In this document: in pieces, positions 1-11,433 of the stretch
Layout: each line of letters begins with the position of its first letter
Numbering within the stretch: the stretch's first letter is position 1
From: Medicago truncatula
Lineage: Eukaryota; Streptophyta; Magnoliopsida; Fabales; Fabaceae
DNA length: 64,000 nucleotides
NCBI RefSeq assembly: GCF_003473485.1
Contig: NC_053045.1
Location: 51,688,494 to 51,752,493, forward strand
Reading direction: 5' to 3'
Notes under the pieces: model-generated
Told to the model about the DNA's origin: nothing
Database searches by the model: none
The model's input: only the letters and a program-made list of their open reading frames with translations
Made by a program: the position numbers and the translations under genes

Positions 1-1638
1 CCATCGCGGTTAAAAAATTCCGGTCGTCGGAGAAATTCTCAGCATCGTCATTCTCATCGGAGATTGCGACGCTGGCTAGAATTCGACACCGGAATATTGT
101 CCGGTTATTGGGTTGGGGTGCTAACAGGAGGACAAAGTTACTGTTTTATGATTATTTGCCGAACGGTAATTTGGATGCTATGTTACATGAGGGGTGTACA
201 GGTTTAGCAGTGGAATGGGAAACACGGCTTAAGATAGCAATTGGTGTTGCTGAAGGGTTAGCTTATTTGCATCATGATTGTGTTCCTTCTATCTTGCACC
301 GGGATGTTAAGGCGCAGAATATCTTGTTAGATGATAGATATGAAGCTTGTTTGGCTGATTTTGGGTTTGCTCGTTTCGTCGAAGAACAACCGCATGCTTC
401 CTTTTCGGTTAATCCTCAGTTCGCCGGTTCTTACGGCTACATTGCTCCCGGTAATAACTCCAATTTCAGCTTCTTTTGTTAATTTACTCGTTTAATTTAA
501 TCTTGTTTAAACCAATTTAGAAATGTGAGATAATCTATCCTTAATTAGATCATGTTTAGTTTCATGGTGAGTACGACAGAATCTCGTGAATTTATTAAAG
601 CTACTTGCAAATTAGTAGTGATACTAAAAATAGACCAGTTACCCGTGAGATGTGAAATAAAATTAGAGAGAGAAAAATTTAACTTTTTTAAAAAGAGAAA
701 ATTGGTTTACAGACAATATATGAATTTAAGATCTTTAAAGTACTGAAATTATAGATAGAGTTTGGTTGAATGATTGACGTTTTTTACATGTGAATATTAT
801 CATTGATGGAGCATATATGGGTATGATCGAGGGAAATGGGGGACCGTACGGCCATTTTCTGTTAAAGGGTGACATTGCTTCTTTTGTCGGTTTTTGATTT
901 TTGGTTTCATTTTCAAATGTACATCTCAAGTACTTGACCACACGAAGTCACAAATAACCCACATCAACACATGCATCTGGACATGCATAATCAAGACATA
1001 TAGCTAATAGTCCTGGCGGCACAAAAGCCAAATCATCATCATGCATAAATTATTAATAATGTATATCCTATGATCATAACATGATTAATTTTGTGTCTAG
1101 AGAATAATTTTTTGTGTTGGGTTGGAATTTCGCAGAGTATGCTTGTATGCTTAAAATAACAGAGAAGAGTGATGTATACAGCTTTGGTGTGGTCCTACTA
1201 GAGATAATTACAGGAAAAAGACCTGTGGATCCATCATTCCCGGATGGAATTCATGTTATTCAATGGGTTAGGGAGCATTTAAAGAGCAAGAAGGACCCAA
1301 TTGAGGTTCTTGATTCAAAGCTTCAAGGTCATCCAGACACACAAATACAAGAGATGTTACAAGCACTTGGTATTTCATTATTGTGTACAAGTAATCGCGC
1401 TGACGATCGACCCACCATGAAGGATGTCGCTGCATTATTGAGAGAAATCAGGCATGACCCTACAACATCAGGTGCTGAGCCCTACAAGCCTAAAAGATCT
1501 GAAGCTTCGTCGTATTCTTCATCTTCGGTGACCCCGGCTCAGTTATTGCTTCTGCAATCAAATTCACATTCCTCATCAATTGCTTATTCTTCATCCTCAA
1601 CCGCAGCAGTCTACCACTCACCAAGGAACCAATCATGA
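1..1638 (+). CDS. LRR receptor-like kinase of the RGI/SKM type, 3' part (kinase domain)
   Basis: Partial gene, cut by the window start. Exons are <3..450 and 1136..1638. The intron (GT at 451, AG at 1134-1135, phase 1) splits the activation loop between the P and E of the APE motif. The joined protein has the ATP-binding lysine (AVKK), the catalytic loop HRDVKAQN, DFG in LADFGFA, then IAPEY and SDVYSFG, so it is a complete RD-type kinase C-lobe. The Ser-rich tail (SSYSSSSVTPAQLLLLQ) resembles the tail of Arabidopsis At4g26540 (RGI3) and relatives, which are plasma-membrane LRR-XI receptors for root meristem growth factor peptides. That assignment rests on recalled similarity. The LRR ectodomain lies outside the window, so the exact receptor cannot be fixed. 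Intron ORFs at 552-941 are not coding. Confidence 0.9.
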
Positions 1639-3596
1639 ATTCTATATTGATTGAAGCTATTGATTGCTGTATTTCAGGACATAGATAAGATCTTGTTATT
1701 AGATTTATTCTGATTGATTAGTTAATTAGTTGCAGTAATTAACCGTTAGTGTAATTTGAGCATTTATATGTGCTCTGCGTATTCTGATTGATGACAAGAT
1801 AAGGCAAAGTGAGTTGAGTGTACAGCAGCTTAGTTAATTATCATGATTCTATTTCTTTGATCCCCATATCCATGTTTTGGTTAACCACAAGTTTTCAACC
1901 AGAGGGCTTGAACTTGAGATTTTTTTCATCAACGAAACTTGAACATGAGATCAGACTTAAGATATCCGAGTATGAGATCTAACTTAAAATAATCGAGTTT
2001 TGTTTCATTCGTCGATGTGGGTATTTTAGTCACAGAAATTATGTCTTTAGTTTTGTCACATCATAATACCCATTTACAAAATACTGTACTATGTACTTGA
2101 TGATTGATAGGCCTATATATAGTAATAATTGTAACAAAGGGAGAGCTTTCTATAAGAAGTTGCTTCAATCAATTCTTAAAAAGAGGGCAATAAGTGAATG
2201 GTGTTTCTCAATATGTCAAAAGTAAAATTTGGAGATGTCAGGTTGAGCTGGAAGGTAAACTATCAATAGGTACCTTTTGGATCCCTCTTTAGGTTCCTTT
2301 ATGATTGTTGGTGAATACAGGAAAAGAAATGGGTTGGCATGTCTTCATTCAACTACTAACTCTTTAGCTAGGCCCTCACCATGTGATGTAGGATCATTCA
2401 GCATTAAGTCCAGAACACTTATGGTCAAGCAATCTCAAGTATACTTTCACCATATATTATAAGCAGTACAATGTATATCAATTGAGCTTTTGCTTTGAAT
2501 AGTTAGTTAATAACCAAATGCAAATGGTTGTGTTGTATTTTTTCCTATCTTTAAGCTTTCAAAGAGATTTTTCCAATTATGTAGCCCTTTGTAAGGGCAC
2601 ATTAAAATTTTCCTTGATTCTCCTGTGGCATTTTAATGGTTCTAACTTCTAAACCAAACGCACATGGTTTTTTGGTCTGGCCCCCTCTTTAAGATATGAG
2701 ATCTTATATCATCTACTACTATACAAAGAAAGTGAACAAGTTATGGGAGTTTCCATCATATAAAGAAAAGGAAAATGATAGATTACCAAAGAAATATAAT
2801 TGACTTATTTTCCTTGTCATGAAAACTTGACAAAATATTTAATTTAAAACATAACTTGCATAGCATCATTTTCATAAAATTGGTATGTCAATTATGTAAA
2901 AGTTCATGACCGACTATAATTACAAATGTACGCTCTTTTTTTTACTCCTTTTGCTAAAGTTTAGGATATTTATATACTCACTACTACAGCCATAAAAGGA
3001 ATGTCCGCTAAGAAAAGTCAATTTACACATGCTATGTGTGGCCCAGAAAAGTATAAATTGCAATGTGAGAAAACAAAATAAGTTACAGGGTCATGTGTCA
3101 TATAGGTTGATAATTCTTATCTTGTAATAATAGTTTGATGCACTAAATAAACTTACGAAAAGAAAATTTCTATCAAATTATCAGCATAGTTGTGTAGACA
3201 AAATCATTGATTTTCATTAGGGAGCAATCAATTAGCAAACTAGTCTTACTTAAGCCTTAAAATATATGTACGACAGTAACAAAGATAAATTTAAACAGCT
3301 CAAAATCGCCTTTCAATTTCTTACAAATATATTTCAATGAAAACCAAATTAAATACCCTGTCTTTTTTTGTAATGACAAATATACATACGTTAATTGCCC
3401 TGTATTTTTTAATGGCAAATGTCTGTACGTCAGTAGTTATTTTAATTTTTTTCTTTTTCTCATTTATAGGATTTGAACTGTTGACCTTCAACTCTTTAAC
3501 CCTTAACTCAAATCAATTGAGTTATATAAGATTTGACACATCAATTAAAGACCCGATTGTAAGAGTGAGAGGGAAATAAATTTAAAGTATGAGTTC
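1639..3596. other. Gene-free AT-rich stretch
   Basis: This holds the 3' flank of the receptor kinase and low-complexity AT-rich DNA. The open frames at 2277-2462 and 3337-3579 have no recognisable domain and read as chance. I see nothing else I can support. Confidence 0.5.
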
Positions 3597-3823
3597 ATTT
3601 AAAATCAATTCTTTTTTTTTTTTGAAAATTCGGTATCCGATCCAAGAATCGACTAATCCGAGATGACCAATCCCACCGCCCACTTTCGGGGGCTCTGTAT
3701 GGACTTAGCCCACCGAAATTAGCACTAGAGAGAATCGAACCTGAAACCTCTGGAGGAGCAAACTCCAAGATCTCAAACCAACCACTAGACCAACCCCAAA
3801 TGAATTATTTAAAATCAATTCTT
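3597..3823 (-). mobile_element. tRNA-derived SINE with 17-bp target duplication
   Basis: On the minus strand the body starts with a tRNA-like region: an A-box-like GGTTGGTCTAGTGGTTGG, then a B box GGTTCGATTCTC (plus-strand position about 3734-3745). A tRNA-unrelated body follows, ending in an A tail seen as the T run at 3611-3623. The 17-bp direct repeat ATTTAAAATCAATTCTT lies at 3597-3613 and 3807-3823 and is identical on both sides, marking a target-primed insertion. About nine bases between the SINE head and the right repeat are unexplained. Length is about 190 bp, normal for a plant SINE. Confidence 0.85.
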
Positions 3824-6287
3824 ATTACCGCATAACCAAACATACACTTAATGGATTGACTCAAAAACTTGAATCCTTCCAAACTAAATTCTAAACACAG
3901 TACTTGTTGCGGAGTTACTTGAATAATAACTAGATAAATCATGTTCGATGGTGATTTTCCATGTGTTGGTTGAATATGAGAAAACATTGCTGTCAGGTTG
4001 AAATTTGGATTGGTGATACCATAGGAATTTTGCTCATTTCACCTTGATTTTTGGTTTTCAACACCGTGAAAGTACCTTAATACCTCCAATGACAATTAAC
4101 CGTCGCTTCTACCAACTGCAGTTAAATGTCGTTGCACCAGCAGGAATTAACAACAGTGGGTAGCACTTAACTGTCCTTTCGTATAGGTTGTTAGCAAACG
4201 TAAACATGATAGAAAAATCAAACAATGTAAACGGGTTAAAAGATGCATTATATATTTGTTGACGTTAGATGAATGTAGAAATCTTCTAACAATCCTTCTT
4301 CAATGATTTGAGACTAGGATTTTTCAAGGACGGTGCTCACTTTTGGGTTTTTCTCTATGGAAGAGGGAAACAGTGTGTGTATGAAGGGTGAGGAGTTAGA
4401 GTCTATGCCTAATAGGAAAGTCACACGTAACGACAATCAACATCCGCTCAAATCATTTAGCAAATGGAAATTAACTACCACCGGAGACAAGCGGTAATTA
4501 ACTAGGATTATTTTTGTATTTTCTGGGTGTCAAGGAGCAAATTTATAAGTGACAAGAGCAAAATTCAATCCAAAGGCTGAAATAAACAAAAGCCATACAC
4601 GAGGTCCAAACATTAAAGTCCATGAGAGAAATCTGCAGCAGCCATGGTCCAAGACATACAGTAAGTCCAACAAAGTAGTAATAACCATTTAGCTTTTACT
4701 CTTCTCACTCGATATGTTTCTCACGCACCCTATTTTTTTTTCATCTTAAAATACCTTTGTTCAGATTATAGAATCTGAACCTTTTTTTTGGATTATAGAA
4801 TCTCAAATGTTGTGAAACCCAATTTTTCATAACAAAATTGGTGCTATAATTGTAAATGACATTAAATAAAGTAAATGTAAGAGACATAAATGTAAAGATG
4901 CAGGAATGATACAAATTCTCATTTTATTAGTAGACTTGATACGTTCATAGTACATTTACATTGCTTATTACAATAAATTATTAGACACCTAAAGATGGAG
5001 GGGGAAGGAGGCCGAGGTAAGATTTATTTCCTATCTGGAGAAAGAGACTATGATGAACAACCTTACACCCAGACAAAGGATGCGAACCTACATCGCGGAA
5101 CATCTCCCTCCGATCATTGATAATATCCCTAAATAAAAAATAAAAAAGATCTTTCTATAAAATGCCAATGGTGGAACATTGTTGTAGAAGAAAAGAGAAG
5201 GATAGAATGTAAAATGGGATGAGAATTTGTGAAGGATGAGTATGTATTTATAGGGAGAATTTGTGAAGAATGGCGCATATAGTGTAATGATCCATTAAGG
5301 TAAAAAATATGGTCAAGGCTTGATGACCGGTCAAGACTTGCTGACCAACAGTCCAAAAACATATTAAATGAGTCAGTGTTGATGATCAAGCAGGCACTTG
5401 TTCACATTGTATAATCTAAAATCATTTCATAATGGTTCAGATTATATAATCTAAAATGGTCAAAGACTGTTAAAGCTCATACTTTGTAGGGTGAACGACA
5501 TTTCATATTTTATAATTCGAATCAGTCAAGTATGAGATTTTTATGTGGTCTACGACACACAAACTTTTATAAATCGATGTGTTTGTTCATTTGTTGTAAA
5601 CAACACTAAATAATCATGGACATTTAAGTTATTGAGGTTAACACCAAGCTAGTTATAGCTTACTACAATGGGGAAAACTCAACCTGTTCAGGTTCAAAAT
5701 GATGTCAAAGTGTTTGGGTTGAAGGTTCGGCTAAACCAAATCAGTTGTCAACTCAACCGCAGAGAGACAAGGTCGATGGAGAACGTTGAGTATCGTTGTC
5801 CATCAACCGGCTCAGCTGAAGCGTCCAATTCACTCATATGAAGCTCATGAGCGATGACGTGAGAACGGTGTTTCAATATTTTGTATGCACACTAGGAAAA
5901 TACAAATTGAGTTGGACGCCTCATTGGTCAAATCTTTGAAAGATATTTGAAAATTTTTAAACCGGCCCAAACGTACGAAGAAATCAAAGCTCTTATGGAG
6001 GAACCAAATAAAAAAGTTAGTTTAGTTGATCCAAGACCTTTTGTGTGTTTTCTTATGTTGTTTTACGATGTTGTAGTATGTTGTTTAATTTATTATATTG
6101 TTGAAATTGTTTTATAACTAAAAGCCATCATTCAATTATAACTAAAAGTTAAAAGTGAATAATTGATTTTATTTCTAAAAAAAATCTTTTACCTTGTATT
6201 CAAACTAAAAATAAAACTCTTCTATATTTTAATAAAATACAAGATTACTATACCTAATACATATTTCATTTTAAATACTATTTTGTT
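3824..6287. other. Gene-free stretch with dispersed repeat sequence
   Basis: No coding region is supported; the minus frame at 5129-5389 has no domain. Short related segments built on GATTATAGAATCT or GATTATATAATCT recur near 4763, 4792, 5410 and 5444, suggesting an old repeat. The segment 5660-5990 has a gene-like base composition, but I could not assign it. Confidence 0.4.
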
Positions 6288-6585
6288 TATCAAAGTCTCA
6301 CCATCAATTGTAAAAAAAAGTATCACCATCAATGTAATGGAACTAATAATTAGGGTCGTTGATGAACAAGAGACGAATTATGTTCACCATTAACGTATAG
6401 ATCCATGTATGTCAATCTGCCCTATTCCCAAATCTGTCTAAGATATATATTTTCACTTTAAACAAGTCTATCAAAGTCTCACCATCAATCGTTAAAAAAT
6501 AAAAAAGTCTCACCATCAATGTATACTAATAGAACTAATAATTAGGGCTGAGCAAGAGGCAATTTATGTTGAGCATCAATGTATA
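6288..6585. repeat. Imperfect tandem duplication, period about 180 bp
   Basis: The block starting TATCAAAGTCTCACCATCAA at 6288 recurs as CTATCAAAGTCTCACCATCAA at about 6468. Both copies continue through a second ACCATCAATGTA, an AACTAATAATTAGGG segment and an ATTATGTT/ATTTATGTT segment. They differ by small indels and substitutions. No coding capacity is seen. Confidence 0.7.
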
Positions 6586-7289
6586 TTCTTTAGACTCCAA
6601 CGTTGTCGCCAGACCCAAACAAACTTGATGCTTTACCATGAAATGATGGAACAGATGTTAAAGTGAGTAAGGTCTTATTTTTCCCTAATTCACATCCTCT
6701 TTCTTCTCTGTAATTGCATTAAGTGCCTGGACCAGTGCTTGATGTAGACTCATCACTTTCAATACTCCCAAGTCCCAACATAATATAGTCCTGCGATTTT
6801 CCTAAGTACAAAGAGAAGCAACAATTGGCTTATGAATCATTTATGGTTTTGGACGTAAGAGTGTAGAACTTGTTAGTTTTGGACTAGCATTTTGCCTTGG
6901 CAAGGAGTAAAGGACCAGTCCAAGCATGGGGTCAGAGTCAAATCAAACTGAGTTGTACGTGCTCATGAGTCATGCATGAACTAAGTTGATGAATTTAATA
7001 TTTGAAAAAGACAAGGCTAAATGGTTTGAAGTCATGTTAATTGGAATTCGATTGCCACAAATGCACAAACTAATTATTCCAATATATCCGTCCTTTTCTT
7101 TATAAACTAATCATATATTTCACATATAGTAAGAAAATTTTAAAGTGTAATCAATGTATATATTTTGTGTATAACTATTAACACTAAATTATTTTTGTAC
7201 ACAGGAGTAGATGTATTGAACACTAATTTTCACATTTCAAGACAATTTAGTTTTATTAAGTAGATCTATCTAGTATGTATTAAAAATAA

Positions 7290-7390
7290 CTTATATGTCC
7301 TCGTGAGTTTAACTCAGTTGGTATGGACAATGCATAATATATGTAAGGTCCGGGGTTCAAACCCTAAACACCACAAAAGATGGCTTATAT
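7290..7390 (+). mobile_element. tRNA-like SINE head fragment
   Basis: The sequence has an A-box-like GAGTTTAACTCAGTTGGTA (about 7303-7321) and a B box GGTTCAAACCC (about 7354-7364), spaced as in tRNA-derived SINEs of the Au type. The 7-bp repeat CTTATAT at 7290-7296 and 7384-7390 may be a target duplication, leaving only the tRNA-related head. A repeat of that length could be chance in AT-rich DNA. Confidence 0.55.
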
Positions 7391-7525
7391 TTAGAGACAC
7401 ACTTCTTTTTAATATTTCATTCAGACACTATTATAAGAAAAATATCAGTTTTAGTTTCCTTAAATACAACAATTTTTAATAACGTAAAACTTGATTCGTT
7501 TACTCATAATAGTGAACAGATGAAT

Positions 7526-7880
7526 TAAGGGTGTGTTTGTTTCAAGTTTACCAAATTTATTTCTAGGAATAACATTCCTTGGAATATAAAGATGGGAATT
7601 TTATTCCAAAGAATTTAGGAAAAATATGTTTGGTTAGCTTTATAATATTCCTAGGAACCATAAAAATAGGGATTATAATAGGTAAACTATTTATGAATTT
7701 ATTCTCATCTCCATGGGAACTTTATTCTCACCCTTTTCCTTGGGAAATTTTTTCTATTCCCAGGAACATTTTATACCAAGGAATAAATTTTAGTAAACTT
7801 GTAACAAACATAGGCATATACATTTCTATCATTTTATTTTCGGGAATCAACAATTATAACTTGAAACAAACACACCCTAA
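7526..7880. mobile_element. PIF/Harbinger-type (Tourist-like) MITE
   Basis: Terminal inverted repeats start GGGTGTGTTTGTTTCAAGTT (from 7529) and end AACTTGAAACAAACACACCC (to 7877). They are flanked by TAA at 7526-7528 and 7878-7880, the 3-bp TWA target duplication of PIF/Harbinger elements. The interior contains further imperfect inverted segments (CCAAGGAAT against ATTCCTTGG). The open frame across it (7579-7902) is a by-product of the element. Confidence 0.75.
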
Positions 7881-8869
7881 GTGTTTATATAAAAAAAAAT
7901 AGAGATGGAGGGAGTAAGTAGCACGATCGCATATTGATAGATTTAGGTATACAATATACTCCCTTTCTTTCTTAAAATAAAAAATAAAATCCACTCCCTA
8001 TCTAATAAAATATAAGCAAACTTTGACACATCTAAATTTTGTAACAAACTTTAAGCAAAAAATTATTGTTTTCAACCTACTGAATTAGGAATAACAAAGA
8101 TGTCTACATAGTTTTTTTTACTAAAAAAATGAATTTATTCATCATTCAAATTGGTAGAAACATCAAACAAAACAAATTCAAAATTGTTAAAAACCAAAAA
8201 AAGTTAAATATACAAACAAACTCACAATACACATGTTAATAACATACAACGACAAAACACCTATAAATATGAGAAAAATTAAGGTGTCATGGAATACACA
8301 TGCTCCTTAGTTTGTAACGTTGAAGACGCAAAAAAATATTGATTGAATTCGCACTAATTTCAATCAATTTGAGCCAAACAAATATTGTAACAAGCCTAAA
8401 ATGCAAACAACGTTGCATCTAGACGACGAACAAACCAACACTCTAATACAACGAAAGAACAAAAGTAAATATATATGAAAATCACTTATTTAAGTAAAAT
8501 TGAAGAAAACATGATTTAGAGGAGTGGTTTCGAATACAAAATGTGGCCTTTTACAACCCATCTAATGTGGATTAAGAAGAAAAGAAAAAAAAAAACAGAT
8601 AAAGAGGGTTGAGTGGTTTCTAGGTTAGAACATCTTCATGCAACAATTTCAACCAACTCCAACAATTATATATATGTAAACACACTAAACTATGCTAATT
8701 TTATGTTAAATCCACAAGAAATGCCTGGAAAATTCTATAGCAAATTAAATTTTAATAATGAACATTGAACAATCATAATGATTAATGTTGAGTGTCATGG
8801 TAAATAGTGTTTGTAGACGTCTCCTTCATAGTAGATGGTTAATTGATGGCAATCTGCCACAATAAGAAA
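7881..8869. other. Gene-free AT-rich stretch
   Basis: A Stowaway-like terminus (GATGGAGGGAGTA at about 7904-7916, ACTCCCTTTCTTTC at about 7958) suggests a degraded MITE. Otherwise only AT-rich DNA is seen. Confidence 0.4.
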
Positions 8870-9981
8870 TTTTTTTTTTTTCTAACCCTTTTTACCAAAA
8901 AAAATCCAGATATGACCCCCTTTGAAAAAAAAATACCGAAATGACCCACTTTTGAATTTTTTTTTTTTTTTTTTGTCTTCTAGCGCGTTCCCGCCATCTG
9001 AAATGGCGGGACTGGCCGCCGGATCTGACAGCCGTCGCGTCAGGCTGACGCTGCTTTTTTTTTTTTTTTTCCGTTCCCGCCGTTTCATCTGGCGGGACTG
9101 ATTATTTTATTATTTTTCTCGTTTTTTCTATTTTACAATTAAATAATAATGATAAATAATAATAATAATAATGATAAATAATAATAATAATGATAAATAA
9201 TAATAATGATAAATATTTAATAAAAAAACTACTTTCTCCGTGGAAACCAATTACGCCAATGTAAACTATGACCTCCCGTAGCACATAATTTATCTTTTTT
9301 TCGTTTTTTATTTTTATTTTTTTGGCAGCATTGTTTTACAATTTTTTTTTGAACAAATAGCATTTTTTTACATAAAATAAAACACAACAAATAATAATGA
9401 TAGATAAAAATATATTAATTTATTAGGAGAAATTGTCCGAGTTTAAATAATCGGTAGTTAATAACGTTATATATTAATATATTTTTATCTATCATTATTA
9501 TTTGTTGTGTTTTATTTTATGTAAAAAAATGCTATTTGTTCAAAAAAAAAATTGTAAAACAATGCTGCCAAAAAAATAAAAAGAAAAAACGAAAAAAAGA
9601 TAAATTATGTGCTACGGGAGGTCATAGTTTACATTGGCGTAATTGGTTTCCGCGGAGAAAGTAGTTTTTTTATTAAATATTTATCATTATTATTATTTAT
9701 CATTATTATTTAATTGTAAAATAGAAAAAACGAAAAAAATAATAAAATAATCAGTCCCGCCAGATGAAACGGCGGGAACGAAAAAAAATTAAAAAAAAAA
9801 AGCAGCGCCAGCCTGACGCGACGGCTGTCAGATCCGGCGGCCAGTCCCGCCATTTCAGGTGGCGGGAACGCCACTAAAAGACAAAAAAAAAAAAACCAAA
9901 AATGGGTCATTTTGGGAATTTTTTTCAAAAGGGGGTCAGACTTGAATTTTTTTTCGAAAAGCGGGTCAGAAAAAAAAAAAA
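8870..9981. mobile_element. 1.1-kb foldback element with GC-rich islands
   Basis: This is a near-perfect palindrome bounded by exactly 12 T (8870-8881) and 12 A (9970-9981). The left arm runs to about 9418 and the right arm from about 9466, leaving a loop of some 50 bp. Each arm carries outer CTAACCC/CTGACCC, a GC-rich block about 100 bp long (left about 8983-9050) with its own small hairpin (CCGCCATCTGAAATGGCGG), a second hairpin around CGGGACTG, ATAATAATG repeats, and a unique-looking segment at 9236-9292. The left arm has extra ATAATG units, which explains the arm length difference. No transposase is encoded. The open frames at 8882-9284 and 9710-9985 are simple-sequence artefacts. Confidence 0.85.
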
Positions 9982-11433
9982 TCACAATTTAAAACCCACA
10001 TACGTAATTCCTTTCTAAGAAAATTGAAAATAGCTTTTGCTTGCTTGCTACTCCTGCATCTATGCACGTTTCATTATATAATAAATATCTCACAAGATAG
10101 TGCTCTTTTGCTGCATCGTATGTGGAATCATCTTTTCATAGGCCTTTCCAGTTTAGGGCAGCATAATTCCTAATAAAAAAATAATTCTCCCATCACATCT
10201 AGGAATTAGGACTTTTTATCAAATTATTTAGATTAATATAGTTGAATTAGGACCTTAGGGGAACTTCACCCAAGTCCTTCTAAAAAAATACAAACATAAA
10301 GATTCGAACCACTAGAATAATATTTTCACTTCCTTTCAAAAAGAATAATATTTTAACTTGAACAATGAATGAGAAGTTTCGACCATCAGTTTCCTTTGCA
10401 ATGTAGATGTAATAAAGTGATGTGGATTGCTTTGTTGTAGCATCAAATTTTTTTGGTTATTCTACACCAAATTTATTATATTTTTGAAAAGATTCATATT
10501 TGTGTTACTTTACAATATTGGTACCAACATCCATTAGTAGTTTAGGACACTAGGATGCAACTAACAATTGTACAGTTGTACCTTATTTTCTCAAGAGTCA
10601 AGACCCCCATGTGCTACATTTTTTTCTGTCTAGTTTCGGATGATCTAAGACTTAGACTAGTAGAATAATACGGTTGTGACATTGACTGTTTATTTTTCAA
10701 TGAACTTTAGATTATTTTTTAATGTTTCTTATAGAAACTGGATATTGCCACATAGATTAACACCGACCCAAAATTCAAACCAAGAAGAAAACCCAAAATA
10801 GTTATTGTTAACCATTTCTTCAAGTTTACTCTTAGGAAAGCACAATCTTGGTGGGGAAATGGAAAACGATTCTTCACCATCCATTAATTGGTACTCCTAC
10901 CATATTAAAATACTCGGTTTTCATAGCTAAAAAATAGATAGATTATAGCATAGAAGTTTCAACACATAACTCTCAAAGATTTGTCTTTAGCTTGCTAGTA
11001 GTTCCCCAAATGCATAGCCACATATAACGGATGCATACATTAATTATCACTAAAATCTATAGTTGCAAAATGTATACAAAATGTATTGGTCAAAGTCAAC
11101 TTCATCACTCCAATGTTCAAGTTTATAATACATGTTTGAAATTCATCGTAGAAAAAACAATAGTCAAGTTGAGAAGTACATAGTAAGTAGGAAGGAGGAA
11201 GAAACAAAGAACATGTTTTTTCTTAGATACACATCATCCTTAATAACAAACTGTCTCTAACATGTTAGCAAAAAAACAAAATTATGGCAAAATTAACAAA
11301 TACAGCCAAACCATATGAAGCTAGTAATAAAATACCAAAAATTCCCAAAAGAAAAAAAAAAGTGGGAGTAAAAAAGAATATATATTTATAACATAGAAGA
11401 GAAGAATGTAGTTTTTAGTACCAATAATTTTGT
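9982..11433. other. Gene-free stretch downstream of the neprosin-domain gene
   Basis: AT-rich DNA with no supported coding region or clear repeat. The part next to 11434 is expected to hold the 3' UTR of the minus-strand gene. Confidence 0.4.

Noticed and set aside
552..941. Open frames on both strands at the receptor kinase intron
   Set aside because: They lie wholly inside an intron fixed by splice sites and kinase motifs, and have no domain or sensible composition.
3337..3579. 80-aa hydrophobic open frame
   Set aside because: AT-rich sequence makes chance frames rich in F, L and I; no domain, no splice context.
5129..5389. 86-aa minus-strand open frame
   Set aside because: No similarity or motif recognised; composition is as expected by chance.
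7579..7902. 107-aa open frame
   Set aside because: It lies across a PIF-type MITE and depends on its inverted repeats.
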